Shown in pieces: positions 1 through 5,359 of a stretch of 5,893 bases of DNA. Each line of letters begins with the position of its first letter. Position 1 is the first letter of the stretch. The DNA lies in the NCBI GenBank assembly GCA_910588125.1, contig CAJUPI010000108.1, positions 1-5,893 on the forward strand. Reading direction: 5' to 3'. Under the pieces are notes generated by a model. The model was not told where the DNA came from, ran no database searches, and was given only the letters and a program-made list of their open reading frames with translations. Source of the stretch: an uncultured Lachnospiraceae bacterium (lineage in GTDB: Bacteria; Bacillota; Clostridia; Lachnospirales; Lachnospiraceae). Both the position numbers and the translations under genes were made by a program.

Positions 1-2
1 CA

Positions 3-125
3 GAGATTTTAGGAATTCTTAATCCCGAAACCGGAAAAAGCAGCAGACCATTTCCGGCCGCTTCCCGCTCCTTTTTCCCTGGCGTACCTTCTAAAAAAAT
101 CAACCAAACGACACTGCCGCAATAA
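3..125 (+). CDS. possible 3' tail of an upstream gene (partial)
   Basis: A frame open from the window edge runs 40 codons to a TAA at 123-125, about 100 nt before murG. The encoded tail begins EILGILNPETGK and ends with a Pro/Ser/Lys-rich stretch finishing NQTTLPQ, as often seen in disordered C-termini. Two other + frames close within the first 22 bases. No family is recognisable and no start is in view, so this could equally be chance openness. The murG promoter lies after the stop, which fits the end of a preceding transcription unit. The antisense frame (203 down to 9) is rejected because it has only a TTG start and no ribosome binding site. Confidence 0.3.
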   Translation, partial: EILGILNPETGKSSRPFPAASRSFFPGVPSKKINQTTLPQ

Positions 126-153
126 CCTCCTCTTTTTCCCTGCAAATTCACAC

Positions 154-181
154 TTGACTTTTCTCTCGATATGGTTACTAT
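154..181 (+). promoter_or_regulatory. probable sigma-A promoter of murG
   Basis: The -35 is TTGACT (154-159, 5 of 6 to consensus). A 16-nt spacer leads to TACTAT (176-181, 4 of 6), inside a TA-rich stretch that continues to 188 and offers alternative -10 registers. The predicted leader is about 35-40 nt and ends in GGAGGT (213-218), 7 nt before the murG ATG. Confidence 0.5.
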
Positions 182-225
182 ATAAAATAGATTCCAAATT
201 CAACCCCTAAACGGAGGTCTTTATT

Positions 226-1293
226 ATGAAAAAGATCGTGCTGACCGGCGGCGGAACCGCCGGGCATGTTACTCCCAATCTGGCGCTTCTTCCCTCATTA
301 AAAGAACTTGGCTACGAGATCCATTACATTGGTTCCTATAATGGCATCGAACGTAAGCTGATTGAGGGAGCCGGCATTCCCTATGACGGTATCTCCTCCG
401 GCAAACTTCGCCGGTATTTCGATCTGAAAAACTTTTCCGATCCCTTTCGCGTTCTGAAAGGTTGTGCCGAAGCCATGAGACTCATGAAAAAATACCGTCC
501 AGACGTCGTCTTTTCCAAAGGCGGCTTTGTTGCCGTTCCGGTTGTGCTGGCCGCTAAGCATTATAAAGTTCCAACTATCATCCATGAATCAGATATGACC
601 CCGGGACTTGCCAACAAGATTTGCATCCCCTCCGCCGCCAAAGTCTGTTGCAACTTTCCGGAAACTCTGGAATACCTGCCAAAAGAAAAAGCTGTCCTTA
701 CCGGATCGCCGATTAGAAAAGAATTGTTAGCAGGCGACCGCCTTACCGGGCTTAACTATTCTGGCCTTTCGGCCAGCCGCCCCATTATCCTGGTTATTGG
801 CGGCAGTCTTGGGTCAATAGCCGTCAATAATCAGATTCGCAAGATCCTCCCGAAGCTTCTAGACAGCTTTCAGGTCATACATATCTGCGGGAAAGGCAAT
901 CTGGACGAAAGTCTGATTGGCAGAGCCGGATATGTACAATATGAATACGTCGATGCACCGTTACGCCATTTATTCGCAGCAGCTGACCTGATGGTATCCC
1001 GGGCCGGAGCAAATTCCATTTGTGAAATATTGGCCTTGCGCAAACCCAATATCCTGATTCCGCTGTCTGCCGCCGCCAGTCGCGGAGATCAGATCCTCAA
1101 TGCCCGCTCTTTTGAAAAACAAGGTTTTTCCAAAGTGCTAGAGGAAGAACAAATGACGGAAGAAAGCCTGCTTTCGGCTATCAGAGACACCTTTGAAAAC
1201 CGTCAGCAATATATCTCTGCCATGAAGCAAAGCCCATTGACAGATGCCGTCTCTACAATAATGGCTCTCATCTCTTCCTATGCGGAAATGTAG
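226..1293 (+). CDS. murG: MurG-like UDP-GlcNAc:lipid I N-acetylglucosaminyltransferase
   Basis: This 355-aa protein has the usual MurG length and GT-B layout. It would transfer GlcNAc from UDP-GlcNAc to lipid I on the inner face of the membrane, making lipid II for peptidoglycan. The N-terminal domain has the glycine loop GGGTAGHV at 8-15, a second loop SKGGFVAVP at 97-105, and HESDMTPG at 120-127. E. coli MurG has HEQN at the last of these; the HES form is known from some Firmicutes such as Staphylococcus. TGSPIRKE follows at 159-166. The C-terminal, nucleotide-sugar domain carries GGSLGS at 192-197, SRAGANSICE at 258-267 (E267 is the likely uridine/ribose contact) and GDQ at 287-289. The ATG is set by GGAGGT 7 nt upstream. 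It has its own promoter and converges on the sigma gene, so it is not in a dcw cluster here. It could be the housekeeping MurG or a second, divergent paralogue; the window cannot decide. Confidence 0.93.
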   Translation: MKKIVLTGGGTAGHVTPNLALLPSLKELGYEIHYIGSYNGIERKLIEGAGIPYDGISSGKLRRYFDLKNFSDPFRVLKGCAEAMRLMKKYRPDVVFSKGGFVAVPVVLAAKHYKVPTIIHESDMTPGLANKICIPSAAKVCCNFPETLEYLPKEKAVLTGSPIRKELLAGDRLTGLNYSGLSASRPIILVIGGSLGSIAVNNQIRKILPKLLDSFQVIHICGKGNLDESLIGRAGYVQYEYVDAPLRHLFAAADLMVSRAGANSICEILALRKPNILIPLSAAASRGDQILNARSFEKQGFSKVLEEEQMTEESLLSAIRDTFENRQQYISAMKQSPLTDAVSTIMALISSYAEM

Positions 1294-1341
1294 TGCCCCT
1301 ATCTGTTCCTGAATCCAACGAAACATCTATTATTATCTGCT

Positions 1342-1434
1342 TTACAACGCTGTCCAGCCAGGTATCTGTGATAATACCTTTGAGGGTGGGAAAAACGAAC
1401 TTTCCAGGCATATGGCCCATCGGACACTTGCCAT
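1342..1434 (-). CDS. possible 30-aa micro-ORF coupled to the sigma gene
   Basis: The sigma stop TAA (1436-1434) overlaps an ATG (1434-1432) as TAATG. GGAGGG (1446-1441) sits 6 nt before that ATG, inside the end of the sigma gene. This is a textbook layout for translational coupling. The frame runs only 30 codons (begins MASVRWAICLESS, ends IPGWTAL) to TAA at 1344-1342. No family is recognised. A third minus frame, open from a stop at 1465 to TGA at 1270-1268, encodes a longer peptide containing KCPMGHMPGKF and WLDSVVKQIIIDVSLD. A frameshifted or decayed downstream gene is therefore possible. It may also be coincidental, since Gly/Arg-rich 3' ends can produce GGAGG by chance. Confidence 0.3.
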   Translation of the reverse strand: MASVRWAICLESSFFPPSKVLSQIPGWTAL

Positions 1435-1472
1435 TAGGCACCCTCCGGAGAGGTTTTATGCCTTATGGAGGG
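1431..1472. repeat. inverted-repeat cluster over the 3' end of the sigma gene
   Basis: CCATTAGGCA (1431-1440) pairs with TGCCTTATGG (1459-1468) with one mismatch. Inside it CCTC-CGGA-GAGG (1442-1453) forms a tetraloop hairpin. An alternative pairing joins CCCTCC (1441-1446) to GGAGGG (1467-1472). A smaller dyad ATGGC/GCCAT (1412-1416, 1430-1434) abuts it. No T-run follows on either strand, so it is not a standard intrinsic terminator. On the minus strand the structure would include the candidate ribosome binding site and start of the micro-ORF. The pairings are seen; any function is inference. Confidence 0.4.
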
Positions 1473-2012
1473 ACGATATTTCTCCGGCTCCTCAGGACAC
1501 AGATACCTTCTTAAGTATTTTCTCCCTCTTGATAGTCTTGCCCGACAAGCATTGACACTCAACCCCAGCTTCTCGCTGACCTCCGTCATCGGCCGGCCCT
1601 CGATCACATAGAGCAGAAATACTTGTGCCCAGTCCTCCTTCATGCATCCCAATGCATTCAACACTTCTTCACATTCCTGATGCTCCAGATAGACGCTTAG
1701 ATTATCCCGTCCAAACCGTTCTTCTTCTGAAAACAATCTCTCTTGGATAGAGACCGGATCATAATAGGTTAAAAGCCAGTTGTCTCTTTTTCTGAAATAA
1801 TCAATGCACCGGTTCCTCATAATTTTTGCCAACGCCGCTTTAATCTGAGGTTCCGTCCAATCCAAGGGATAGTGGCTATAGTACGCAACGAATGTCTCCT
1901 GTACCAAATCATCAATTTCAGCTTCTGGTATCTTTTTCTTTCTGGCAATAATACGCATCAAAGGCATGTAATGCATATAAATAGCTCGGAACCGTTCATC
2001 TTTTGTACTCAT
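1434..2012 (-). CDS. sigma-70 family (ECF-like) RNA polymerase sigma factor
   Basis: The 192-aa protein has the two-domain build of ECF/SigE-type sigma factors, which direct RNA polymerase to a dedicated promoter set. Region 2 spans about residues 8-77, with the core-binding stretch DDLVQETFVAYY at 34-45 and a -10-recognition helix around IMRNRCIDYFRKR at 64-76. An acidic linker (about 86-112) leads to region 4 at about 115-171. There the helix-turn-helix reads PMTEVSEKLGLSVNACRARL (141-160), followed by the basic SRGRKYLRRYL for -35 contact. The start ATG follows GGGGGAG by about 10 nt. It is the last of three co-directional genes (27 nt after HIT), so is probably co-transcribed with the rhomboid and HIT genes. 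No membrane anti-sigma factor is adjacent in the window, unlike many ECF loci. Its targets cannot be told from sequence. Confidence 0.85.
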   Translation of the reverse strand: MSTKDERFRAIYMHYMPLMRIIARKKKIPEAEIDDLVQETFVAYYSHYPLDWTEPQIKAALAKIMRNRCIDYFRKRDNWLLTYYDPVSIQERLFSEEERFGRDNLSVYLEHQECEEVLNALGCMKEDWAQVFLLYVIEGRPMTEVSEKLGLSVNACRARLSRGRKYLRRYLCPEEPEKYRPSIRHKTSPEGA

Positions 2013-2039
2013 AGCTCAAACTCTCCCCCATCCTGTGTA

Positions 2040-2456
2040 CTACAATTGTTTCTTTATCTTTTCAGCCGTTTTTGCCAGCTCAGCTTCCTCCTCTTTTCCT
2101 GGCGTCCACGACACCATCTCCGGGCCGCCCTCATAACGCGGTATTACATGAACATGCAGGTGATATACGGTCTGTCCCGCACTTGCGCCGTTGTTTTGCA
2201 CTACATTAAAACCGCTGGCCCCCAACCCTGTTTTCATTGCCTTCCCTAATTTCCCTGCTAATGGCATAACTTTCGCCGTAATATCCGGATCCGCATCACA
2301 TAAATCCTTAAAATGGGATTTTGGCAATATCAATGCATGTCCTTTTGAGGCCGGTCCTAAATCCAGAATTACCCGAAACGTCTCATCTTCATATATCGTT
2401 GCTGACGGAATATCTCCATTTGCTATTTTACAAAAAATACAATTATTATCTCTCAT
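2040..2456 (-). CDS. HIT family (histidine triad) nucleotide hydrolase
   Basis: At 138 aa it has the standard Hint/HIT length. These cytosolic enzymes hydrolyse nucleoside phosphoramidates and related adenylated compounds. The triad HLHVH lies at 99-103, with His101 as the expected nucleophile, followed by VIPRYEGG. The N-terminal CIFCKI (6-11) together with His48 and His99 matches the zinc site of the Firmicute Hit/PKCI-type proteins. FRVILDLGPASKGHALILPK (27-46) is the typical substrate-cradle region. The chosen start is the ATG at 2456-2454. A TTG five codons upstream lies within GGAGGG (2469-2464), which is the ribosome binding site 7 nt before this ATG. The gene begins 16 nt after the rhomboid stop and ends 27 nt before the sigma gene, so an operon is likely. 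The physiological substrate is unknown. Confidence 0.93.
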   Translation of the reverse strand: MRDNNCIFCKIANGDIPSATIYEDETFRVILDLGPASKGHALILPKSHFKDLCDADPDITAKVMPLAGKLGKAMKTGLGASGFNVVQNNGASAGQTVYHLHVHVIPRYEGGPEMVSWTPGKEEEAELAKTAEKIKKQL

Positions 2457-2463
2457 AATTTTG

Positions 2464-2469
2464 CCCTCC
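2464..2469 (-). promoter_or_regulatory. ribosome binding site that fixes the HIT start
   Basis: GGAGGG lies 7 nt before the ATG at 2456. It is embedded in TTGGAGGGC, so a longest-frame caller would start at the TTG and translate the ribosome binding site itself. Confidence 0.8.
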
Positions 2470-2472
2470 AAA

Positions 2473-3093
2473 TTATATTTCCCAATATCCTGGTTCCGGA
2501 TCCTGCCTTGGCCGTCGATAAAAAATCATTGCCAAAACAATCCCTGTTACCAATCCGGCCACATGAGCTATATTGTCTACTCCTGTACTGGTAAATCCAA
2601 ACACAAGCGACAATATAATAATTATCGCCAACTGTTCCGTTCTTAAATCCTCTAAGCGCCCCCGATTGATCGTCACTATATAAAGAAGCCCTCCAATGAC
2701 TCCAAAAATCGCACCGGAAGCCCCGGCTCCCACTGTTTCTGCAGGACTTTGCAATCCCGCAATCAACGAGACCGCATTAGCTCCTACTCCACAGCTCAAA
2801 TAAAACAGCAAATATTTCCCGCTGCCCAATGCGCGCTCCATATTGTCACCTAATATAAACAAAAACATCATATTGTTGGTAATGTGATGAATTCCAAAAT
2901 GCATGAACATAGATGTTAACAGACGATAATACTCCCTCTTCTCCACAATCAGCGGAGCATACATCGCTCCATGATGCAGCATAAATAATGTGTCTTCACT
3001 GGATCCTGCTATCTCTAAATATAAAAAATAAATGATATTCAAAGCAATCAGAAGATTATTCATCCATGATTTCTTTCTGTCACGCCATTCCAT
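2473..3093 (-). CDS. rhomboid family intramembrane serine protease
   Basis: A 206-aa polytopic membrane protein of the rhomboid family, which cleaves transmembrane segments inside the bilayer. Numbering is from the ATG at 3093. Six hydrophobic segments lie near 12-30, 69-84, 94-114, 124-142, 154-168 and 173-192. The catalytic serine is in GAGASGAIFG (Ser126 of GASG, TM4) and the catalytic histidine is His177 in AHVAGLVTG (TM6). The HxxxN oxyanion motif is present as His70-Asn74 in HHITNNM (TM2). Loop 1 carries the expected EYYRLLTSMFMH. All key residues are intact, so it should be active. GGAG (3106-3103) lies 9 nt before the chosen ATG. TTG at 3108 overlaps that site, and ATG at 3102 abuts it too closely. 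It is the first gene of the rhomboid-HIT-sigma set. A role in releasing a membrane-held regulator of the sigma factor is speculation. Confidence 0.93.
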   Translation of the reverse strand: MEWRDRKKSWMNNLLIALNIIYFLYLEIAGSSEDTLFMLHHGAMYAPLIVEKREYYRLLTSMFMHFGIHHITNNMMFLFILGDNMERALGSGKYLLFYLSCGVGANAVSLIAGLQSPAETVGAGASGAIFGVIGGLLYIVTINRGRLEDLRTEQLAIIIILSLVFGFTSTGVDNIAHVAGLVTGIVLAMIFYRRPRQDPEPGYWEI

Positions 3094-3102
3094 CTCTATC
3101 AT

Positions 3103-3106
3103 CTCC
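3103..3106 (-). promoter_or_regulatory. ribosome binding site that fixes the rhomboid start
   Basis: GGAG is followed by nine bases and then the ATG at 3093-3091. This favours MEWRDRKKSW as the N-terminus rather than the five-residue longer version from TTG. Confidence 0.6.
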
Positions 3107-3210
3107 AATTTTTGATGATAGTTCTCTAATTATTTTCATTGTCGAATATCATCCTTGATTTTATCATTATTTTCGCAACAATTGGGGCGATACACTAGAT
3201 AGCACCTCAG

Positions 3211-3275
3211 AAATGCGTGACAACACCTGCATTTATATTATCCACTTCTGGCTAATCACATGTTATCACGCATTT
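3211..3275. repeat. long-stem inverted repeat between the CAP and rhomboid genes
   Basis: AAATGCGTGA-c-AACA (3211-3225) is complementary to TGTT-a-TCACGCATTT (3261-3275): 14 of 15 pairs around a 35-nt loop. On the + strand the right arm runs straight into a T-rich stretch (TTTTTTTG then TTTTTTT, 3273-3287), the form of a rho-independent terminator. No gene on the + strand is seen upstream of it. On the minus strand, where CAP ends at 3314 and rhomboid starts at 3093, only UUU follows the stem. It may be an imperfect terminator for the CAP transcript, a leader structure of the rhomboid operon, or a terminator against antisense transcription. Confidence 0.5.
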
Positions 3276-3313
3276 TTTTGTTTTTTTATCTTATATCTTT
3301 TTATTTTCAGACT

Positions 3314-3943
3314 TTATTTTTTTATCGTAAATATCTGCGCCCAATATCCCAGACCACTGCTATCTTTAAAATATCCGACTCCAATATTGGTATACCCTTC
3401 ATTCAATATATTATCCCGGTGTCCCTCACTCGTCATCCATGCTGACATTACGGCTTCCGGCGTCGAATATCCATAAGCAACGTTTTCTCCACAACTCCGA
3501 TAACTGATTCCCGTCTGTTCCAATACCGTACGGTATGCACTCCCGTCCGGCCTTGTATGAGAAAAGCTAAAGGTGAGTTCCTTTGCCCGGACTGCCGCCG
3601 CCGAAGACACCTCATCCGATTTCTCCAACGGCATCAACCCGGCTTTTGTTCTCTCTTCGTTTACCAAAGTCACTATCTGACGAATATATGGGCTTTCCTG
3701 TATCACTGGCTGTGCATTATCTCCCCCCAGTGCTCCTGGCCCTGCTGCTAATGGTACTCTTTCATCAGAAATAATAATGTCAGATTCTTCCAAGGATACG
3801 ATCGCTTCATCCCTCGCCGGCGTCAAAATTCCGGCTTCCTGATTTGACGGATATATACCAGTTGTATAACTCCTGGCCCAAAATCCCAGTGCCGTACCTG
3901 TCAGAAGCATTACCGCTGTCGTATATGCCACAGATCTTTTCAT
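3314..3943 (-). CDS. CAP/SCP-domain extracytoplasmic protein (YkwD-like)
   Basis: The 209-aa protein has an N-terminal hydrophobic segment at about 5-23 after Lys-Arg. This is a signal peptide or membrane anchor, with no obvious lipobox. A low-complexity linker of about 60 residues leads to a C-terminal CAP domain (about 85-209). Family motifs are in order: LVNEERTKAGLMPL (93-106), the RAKEL to FSHTRPDGS stretch (119-135), CGENVAYGYSTPE (151-163), AWMTSEGHRDNIL (168-180) and IGVGY to YWAQIF (187-205). The four cavity residues typical of the superfamily are present: His129, Glu153, Glu173 and His175. Bacterial members are exported and linked to the cell surface or sporulation, but their activity is poorly defined. 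Its ATG overlaps the fructokinase stop by 1 nt (TAATG), with GGAG near the end of the kinase gene, so translation is probably coupled. The pairing with a sugar kinase has no obvious functional logic. Confidence 0.9.
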   Translation of the reverse strand: MKRSVAYTTAVMLLTGTALGFWARSYTTGIYPSNQEAGILTPARDEAIVSLEESDIIISDERVPLAAGPGALGGDNAQPVIQESPYIRQIVTLVNEERTKAGLMPLEKSDEVSSAAAVRAKELTFSFSHTRPDGSAYRTVLEQTGISYRSCGENVAYGYSTPEAVMSAWMTSEGHRDNILNEGYTNIGVGYFKDSSGLGYWAQIFTIKK

Positions 3944-4899
3944 TAACTATTCATCTCCTCCATTGTGGGATAGGACGCAATCGCCCCATAACCCATCACG
4001 CTTTTTCCGCAAAACTTATTGGCAAATGTCAAATACTGTTGCATTTTCTCTTTTGTCAGGCTATCCAGGCTGGAAGCCGTCACACCATCTGCTGACAAGC
4101 AATATAAAAACGAACCAATAAATCCGTCTCCCGCTCCCGTCGTATCCACTGCCTTTACTTTCTCTCCCGGAGCAAACGCACAGGCGGTACGCGTATAGCA
4201 CTCGGCGCCATCGGAGCCCCTGGTATAGATCACCAGCTTTGTACTGCCAGTCAAAAGCTGCGGCAAAGCTTCTTTGATATCCGTACAGCCAGTAATAAAC
4301 TCCAGTTCCTCGTCTGACACTTTCAAAACATGAGCCATAGGAGCAAATTCACATACTACTCTTTTTAACGCTTCGGTATCCTCCCACAAAGCAAATCGCA
4401 AATTGGGATCAAAGCTCACCAGAGCCCCTGTTTCTGTCGCACACTGAATCGCCTGGCGATGAGCTTCCTTCATCGGAAAGTCTCCCAAGGATACAGAACA
4501 AAAATGCAAACCAAAAACATCATTAAACCAGTCCTTTTGTATATCAGAAGCTTCCATCAGCATATCCGCTCCCGGCTTCCGATAAAAGGAAAATTCACGG
4601 TTACCATCCTCCTTCAAAGCTACGAATGCCAGAGATGTATTTGCCTTTGTTGTCCGTTTTACATAGCAGCAATCGATGCCACAAGCAGCAAATTCATCTG
4701 CTATTTTATCACCGAAGGGATCCTCCCCCAGTTGAGTAATCATTGCTGCTTTCCCGCCTAGTTTTACATAGGCTCCGCAAACATTAGCCGGCGCTCCTCC
4801 CACTGCCGGAGCAAAAGAGGAAACTTTCTTCATTTCCTTACCAGACTCTGCAGGGATAAAATCAATCAACGCTTCTCCAATCGCCAATAACCGCCTCAT
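3943..4899 (-). CDS. PfkB-family carbohydrate kinase, probable fructokinase
   Basis: The 318-aa protein has the length and motifs of ribokinase/PfkB-type fructokinases, which phosphorylate fructose to fructose-6-phosphate with ATP. GEALIDFIP (8-16) opens the fold. PfkB signature 1 is GGAPANVCGAYVKLGG (34-49) followed by QLGEDPFGD (56-64). FYRKPGADMLM (105-115) and SFDPNLR (162-168) are typical of the fructokinase branch. KVSDEELEFITG (193-204) and TRGSDGAECY (226-235) come next. Signature 2, DTTGAGDGFIGSFL (252-265), contains the anion hole and catalytic base Asp258. Substrate assignment to fructose rather than another ketose or nucleoside is by overall resemblance. The start ATG follows GGAGGT (4911-4906) by 6 nt. 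It is the first gene of a two-gene unit with the CAP protein. No sugar transporter, glycosidase or LacI-type regulator is adjacent, so this is not a classical sucrose operon. Confidence 0.93.
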   Translation of the reverse strand: MRRLLAIGEALIDFIPAESGKEMKKVSSFAPAVGGAPANVCGAYVKLGGKAAMITQLGEDPFGDKIADEFAACGIDCCYVKRTTKANTSLAFVALKEDGNREFSFYRKPGADMLMEASDIQKDWFNDVFGLHFCSVSLGDFPMKEAHRQAIQCATETGALVSFDPNLRFALWEDTEALKRVVCEFAPMAHVLKVSDEELEFITGCTDIKEALPQLLTGSTKLVIYTRGSDGAECYTRTACAFAPGEKVKAVDTTGAGDGFIGSFLYCLSADGVTASSLDSLTKEKMQQYLTFANKFCGKSVMGYGAIASYPTMEEMNS

Positions 4900-4939
4900 A
4901 GCTCTACCTCCGTGGTAAATTTCTAAATTAATAATCTGT

Positions 4940-4972
4940 TATTATCATAATATATTTACAGAAAAAGAGCAA
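4940..4972 (-). promoter_or_regulatory. promoter of the fructokinase-CAP unit with a palindrome on the -10
   Basis: Read on the minus strand, TTGCTC (4972-4967) is followed by exactly 17 nt and TATGAT (4949-4944, 5 of 6 to consensus). A perfect 13-bp palindrome, TATTATGATAATA (4952-4940), covers the -10 and could be a repressor operator. In such AT-rich sequence it could also be chance. The predicted transcript start is about 35-40 nt before the ATG. Confidence 0.6.
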
Positions 4973-4987
4973 TGAGAATCTCTTTTC

Positions 4988-5021
4988 AAAAAAATAAGAC
5001 TTTCGCAAAGATTCACGAAAA
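4988..5021 (-). terminator. probable rho-independent terminator downstream of the gene remnant
   Basis: On the minus strand TTTTCG (5021-5016) pairs with CGAAAG (5005-5000) around a 10-nt loop, six pairs including one G-U. TCTTA and seven consecutive T follow (4994-4988). It sits between the stop of the remnant at 5061 and the fructokinase promoter, where a terminator would be expected. The stem is short, hence moderate confidence. Confidence 0.45.
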
Positions 5022-5060
5022 CCCTATCATTTCCCTTTTCCAAAATCATTCCGGTAAATC

Positions 5061-5192
5061 TTAATCTTCAACGCTGACAATTTCTTTCTTGTTGTAGCTT
5101 CCACAAGACTTGCAAGCCTTATTAGCATAATTAATAATTTTTCTATCAAACTGGAATTCTGATAAGACACTTTTTATAGCATTTATTAACTG
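5061..5192 (-). pseudogene. 3' remnant of an unidentified gene encoding a CxxCG motif
   Basis: A minus-strand frame without a start codon runs 43 codons from just inside a TAA (5195-5193) to TAA at 5063-5061. Its end, KACKSCGSYNKKEIVSVED, looks like real protein: a zinc-knuckle-like CKSCG, Lys-rich segment and acidic terminus. The preceding part reads INAIKSVLSEFQFDRKIINY. No ATG, GTG or TTG in this frame allows independent translation, and no other frame upstream continues it obviously. This fits a gene whose 5' part was lost or separated at the putative recombination site just upstream (5205-5229). A second minus frame through the same bases is also open but gives a less protein-like sequence. 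The family is not recognised. Confidence 0.4.
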
Positions 5193-5204
5193 TTATATCT
5201 TATC

Positions 5205-5229
5205 TTCAAAAAGTCCGCAAACCCTTGAA
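5205..5229. other. putative tyrosine-recombinase core attachment site
   Basis: TTCAAAAAGT (5205-5214) and ACCCTTGAA (5221-5229) form an imperfect inverted repeat flanking CCGCAA. This resembles two core-type recombinase binding sites around a 6-7 nt crossover region. A further dyad GCAAAC (5217-5222) / GTTTGC (5253-5258) spans the right side. It lies between the gene remnant and the repeat array, where a core would lie relative to arm sites. The second attachment site and integrase are outside the window. Confidence 0.4.
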
Positions 5230-5253
5230 AATGCTAAATTTATAGCAAGTGAG

Positions 5254-5359
5254 TTTGCCCTTATGCTTTCCCTTGTGTTATATCCTTTTCCCTCATGTTA
5301 CAAACCCTCATAAGGGCAAAAATAAGGGAAAGAAAAACTTGTAACAAATTATAACACAA
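5254..5359. repeat. array of CCCTTATG-type repeats, possible integrase arm sites
   Basis: Forward copies are CCCTTATG (5258-5265), CCCTTGTG (5270-5277), CCCTCATG (5290-5297) and CCCTCATA (5305-5312). Reverse copies are CATAAGGG (5309-5316) and AATAAGGG (5321-5328). Two pairs are spaced exactly 12 bp, one on each strand, within the context TTTGCCCTTATG / CTTTCCCTT. Perfect inverted matches include 5254-5265 with 5309-5320 (12 bp), 5266-5274 with 5324-5332 (9 bp), 5273-5282 with 5350-5359 (10 bp) and 5296-5303 with 5339-5346 (8 bp). This density is far above background. Integrase arm sites are the favoured reading; operator clusters, replication iterons or an RNA structure in the leader of the 5443 gene are alternatives. 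Confidence 0.6.

Noticed and set aside
31..57. CCGGAAA / TTTCCGG hairpin as a terminator of an upstream gene
   Set aside because: The stem is only 7 bp with a 13-nt loop, the T-run is some 15 nt away, and it falls inside the possible coding tail ending at 125.
9..203. 64-codon minus-strand frame upstream of murG
   Set aside because: It has a TTG start, no ribosome binding site, a very basic composition with no family resemblance, and it covers the murG promoter.
1360..1379. AGGTATC-TGT-GATAATACCT dyad as a terminator between murG and sigma
   Set aside because: It is a weak AT-rich stem with no T-run on either strand.
1293..1514. 73-codon + strand frame after murG
   Set aside because: It overlaps the sigma gene antisense, has no ribosome binding site, and reads as the shadow of the inverted-repeat region.
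1872..2646. Long + strand frames opposite the sigma, HIT and rhomboid genes
   Set aside because: They are antisense shadows of three clearly recognisable genes.
3094..3210. A specific promoter for the rhomboid operon
   Set aside because: Several TTG-type -35 and AT-rich -10 candidates exist but none combines a good match with 16-18 nt spacing.
3213..3476. + strand frame rich in Phe, Ile and Tyr, resembling a membrane peptide
   Set aside because: Its hydrophobicity comes from the T-rich stretch beside the hairpin, it has no ribosome binding site, and it runs antisense into the CAP domain.
5254..5359. CRISPR array
   Set aside because: The repeats are only about 8-12 bp, variable, irregularly spaced and in both orientations, with no spacers of constant length.
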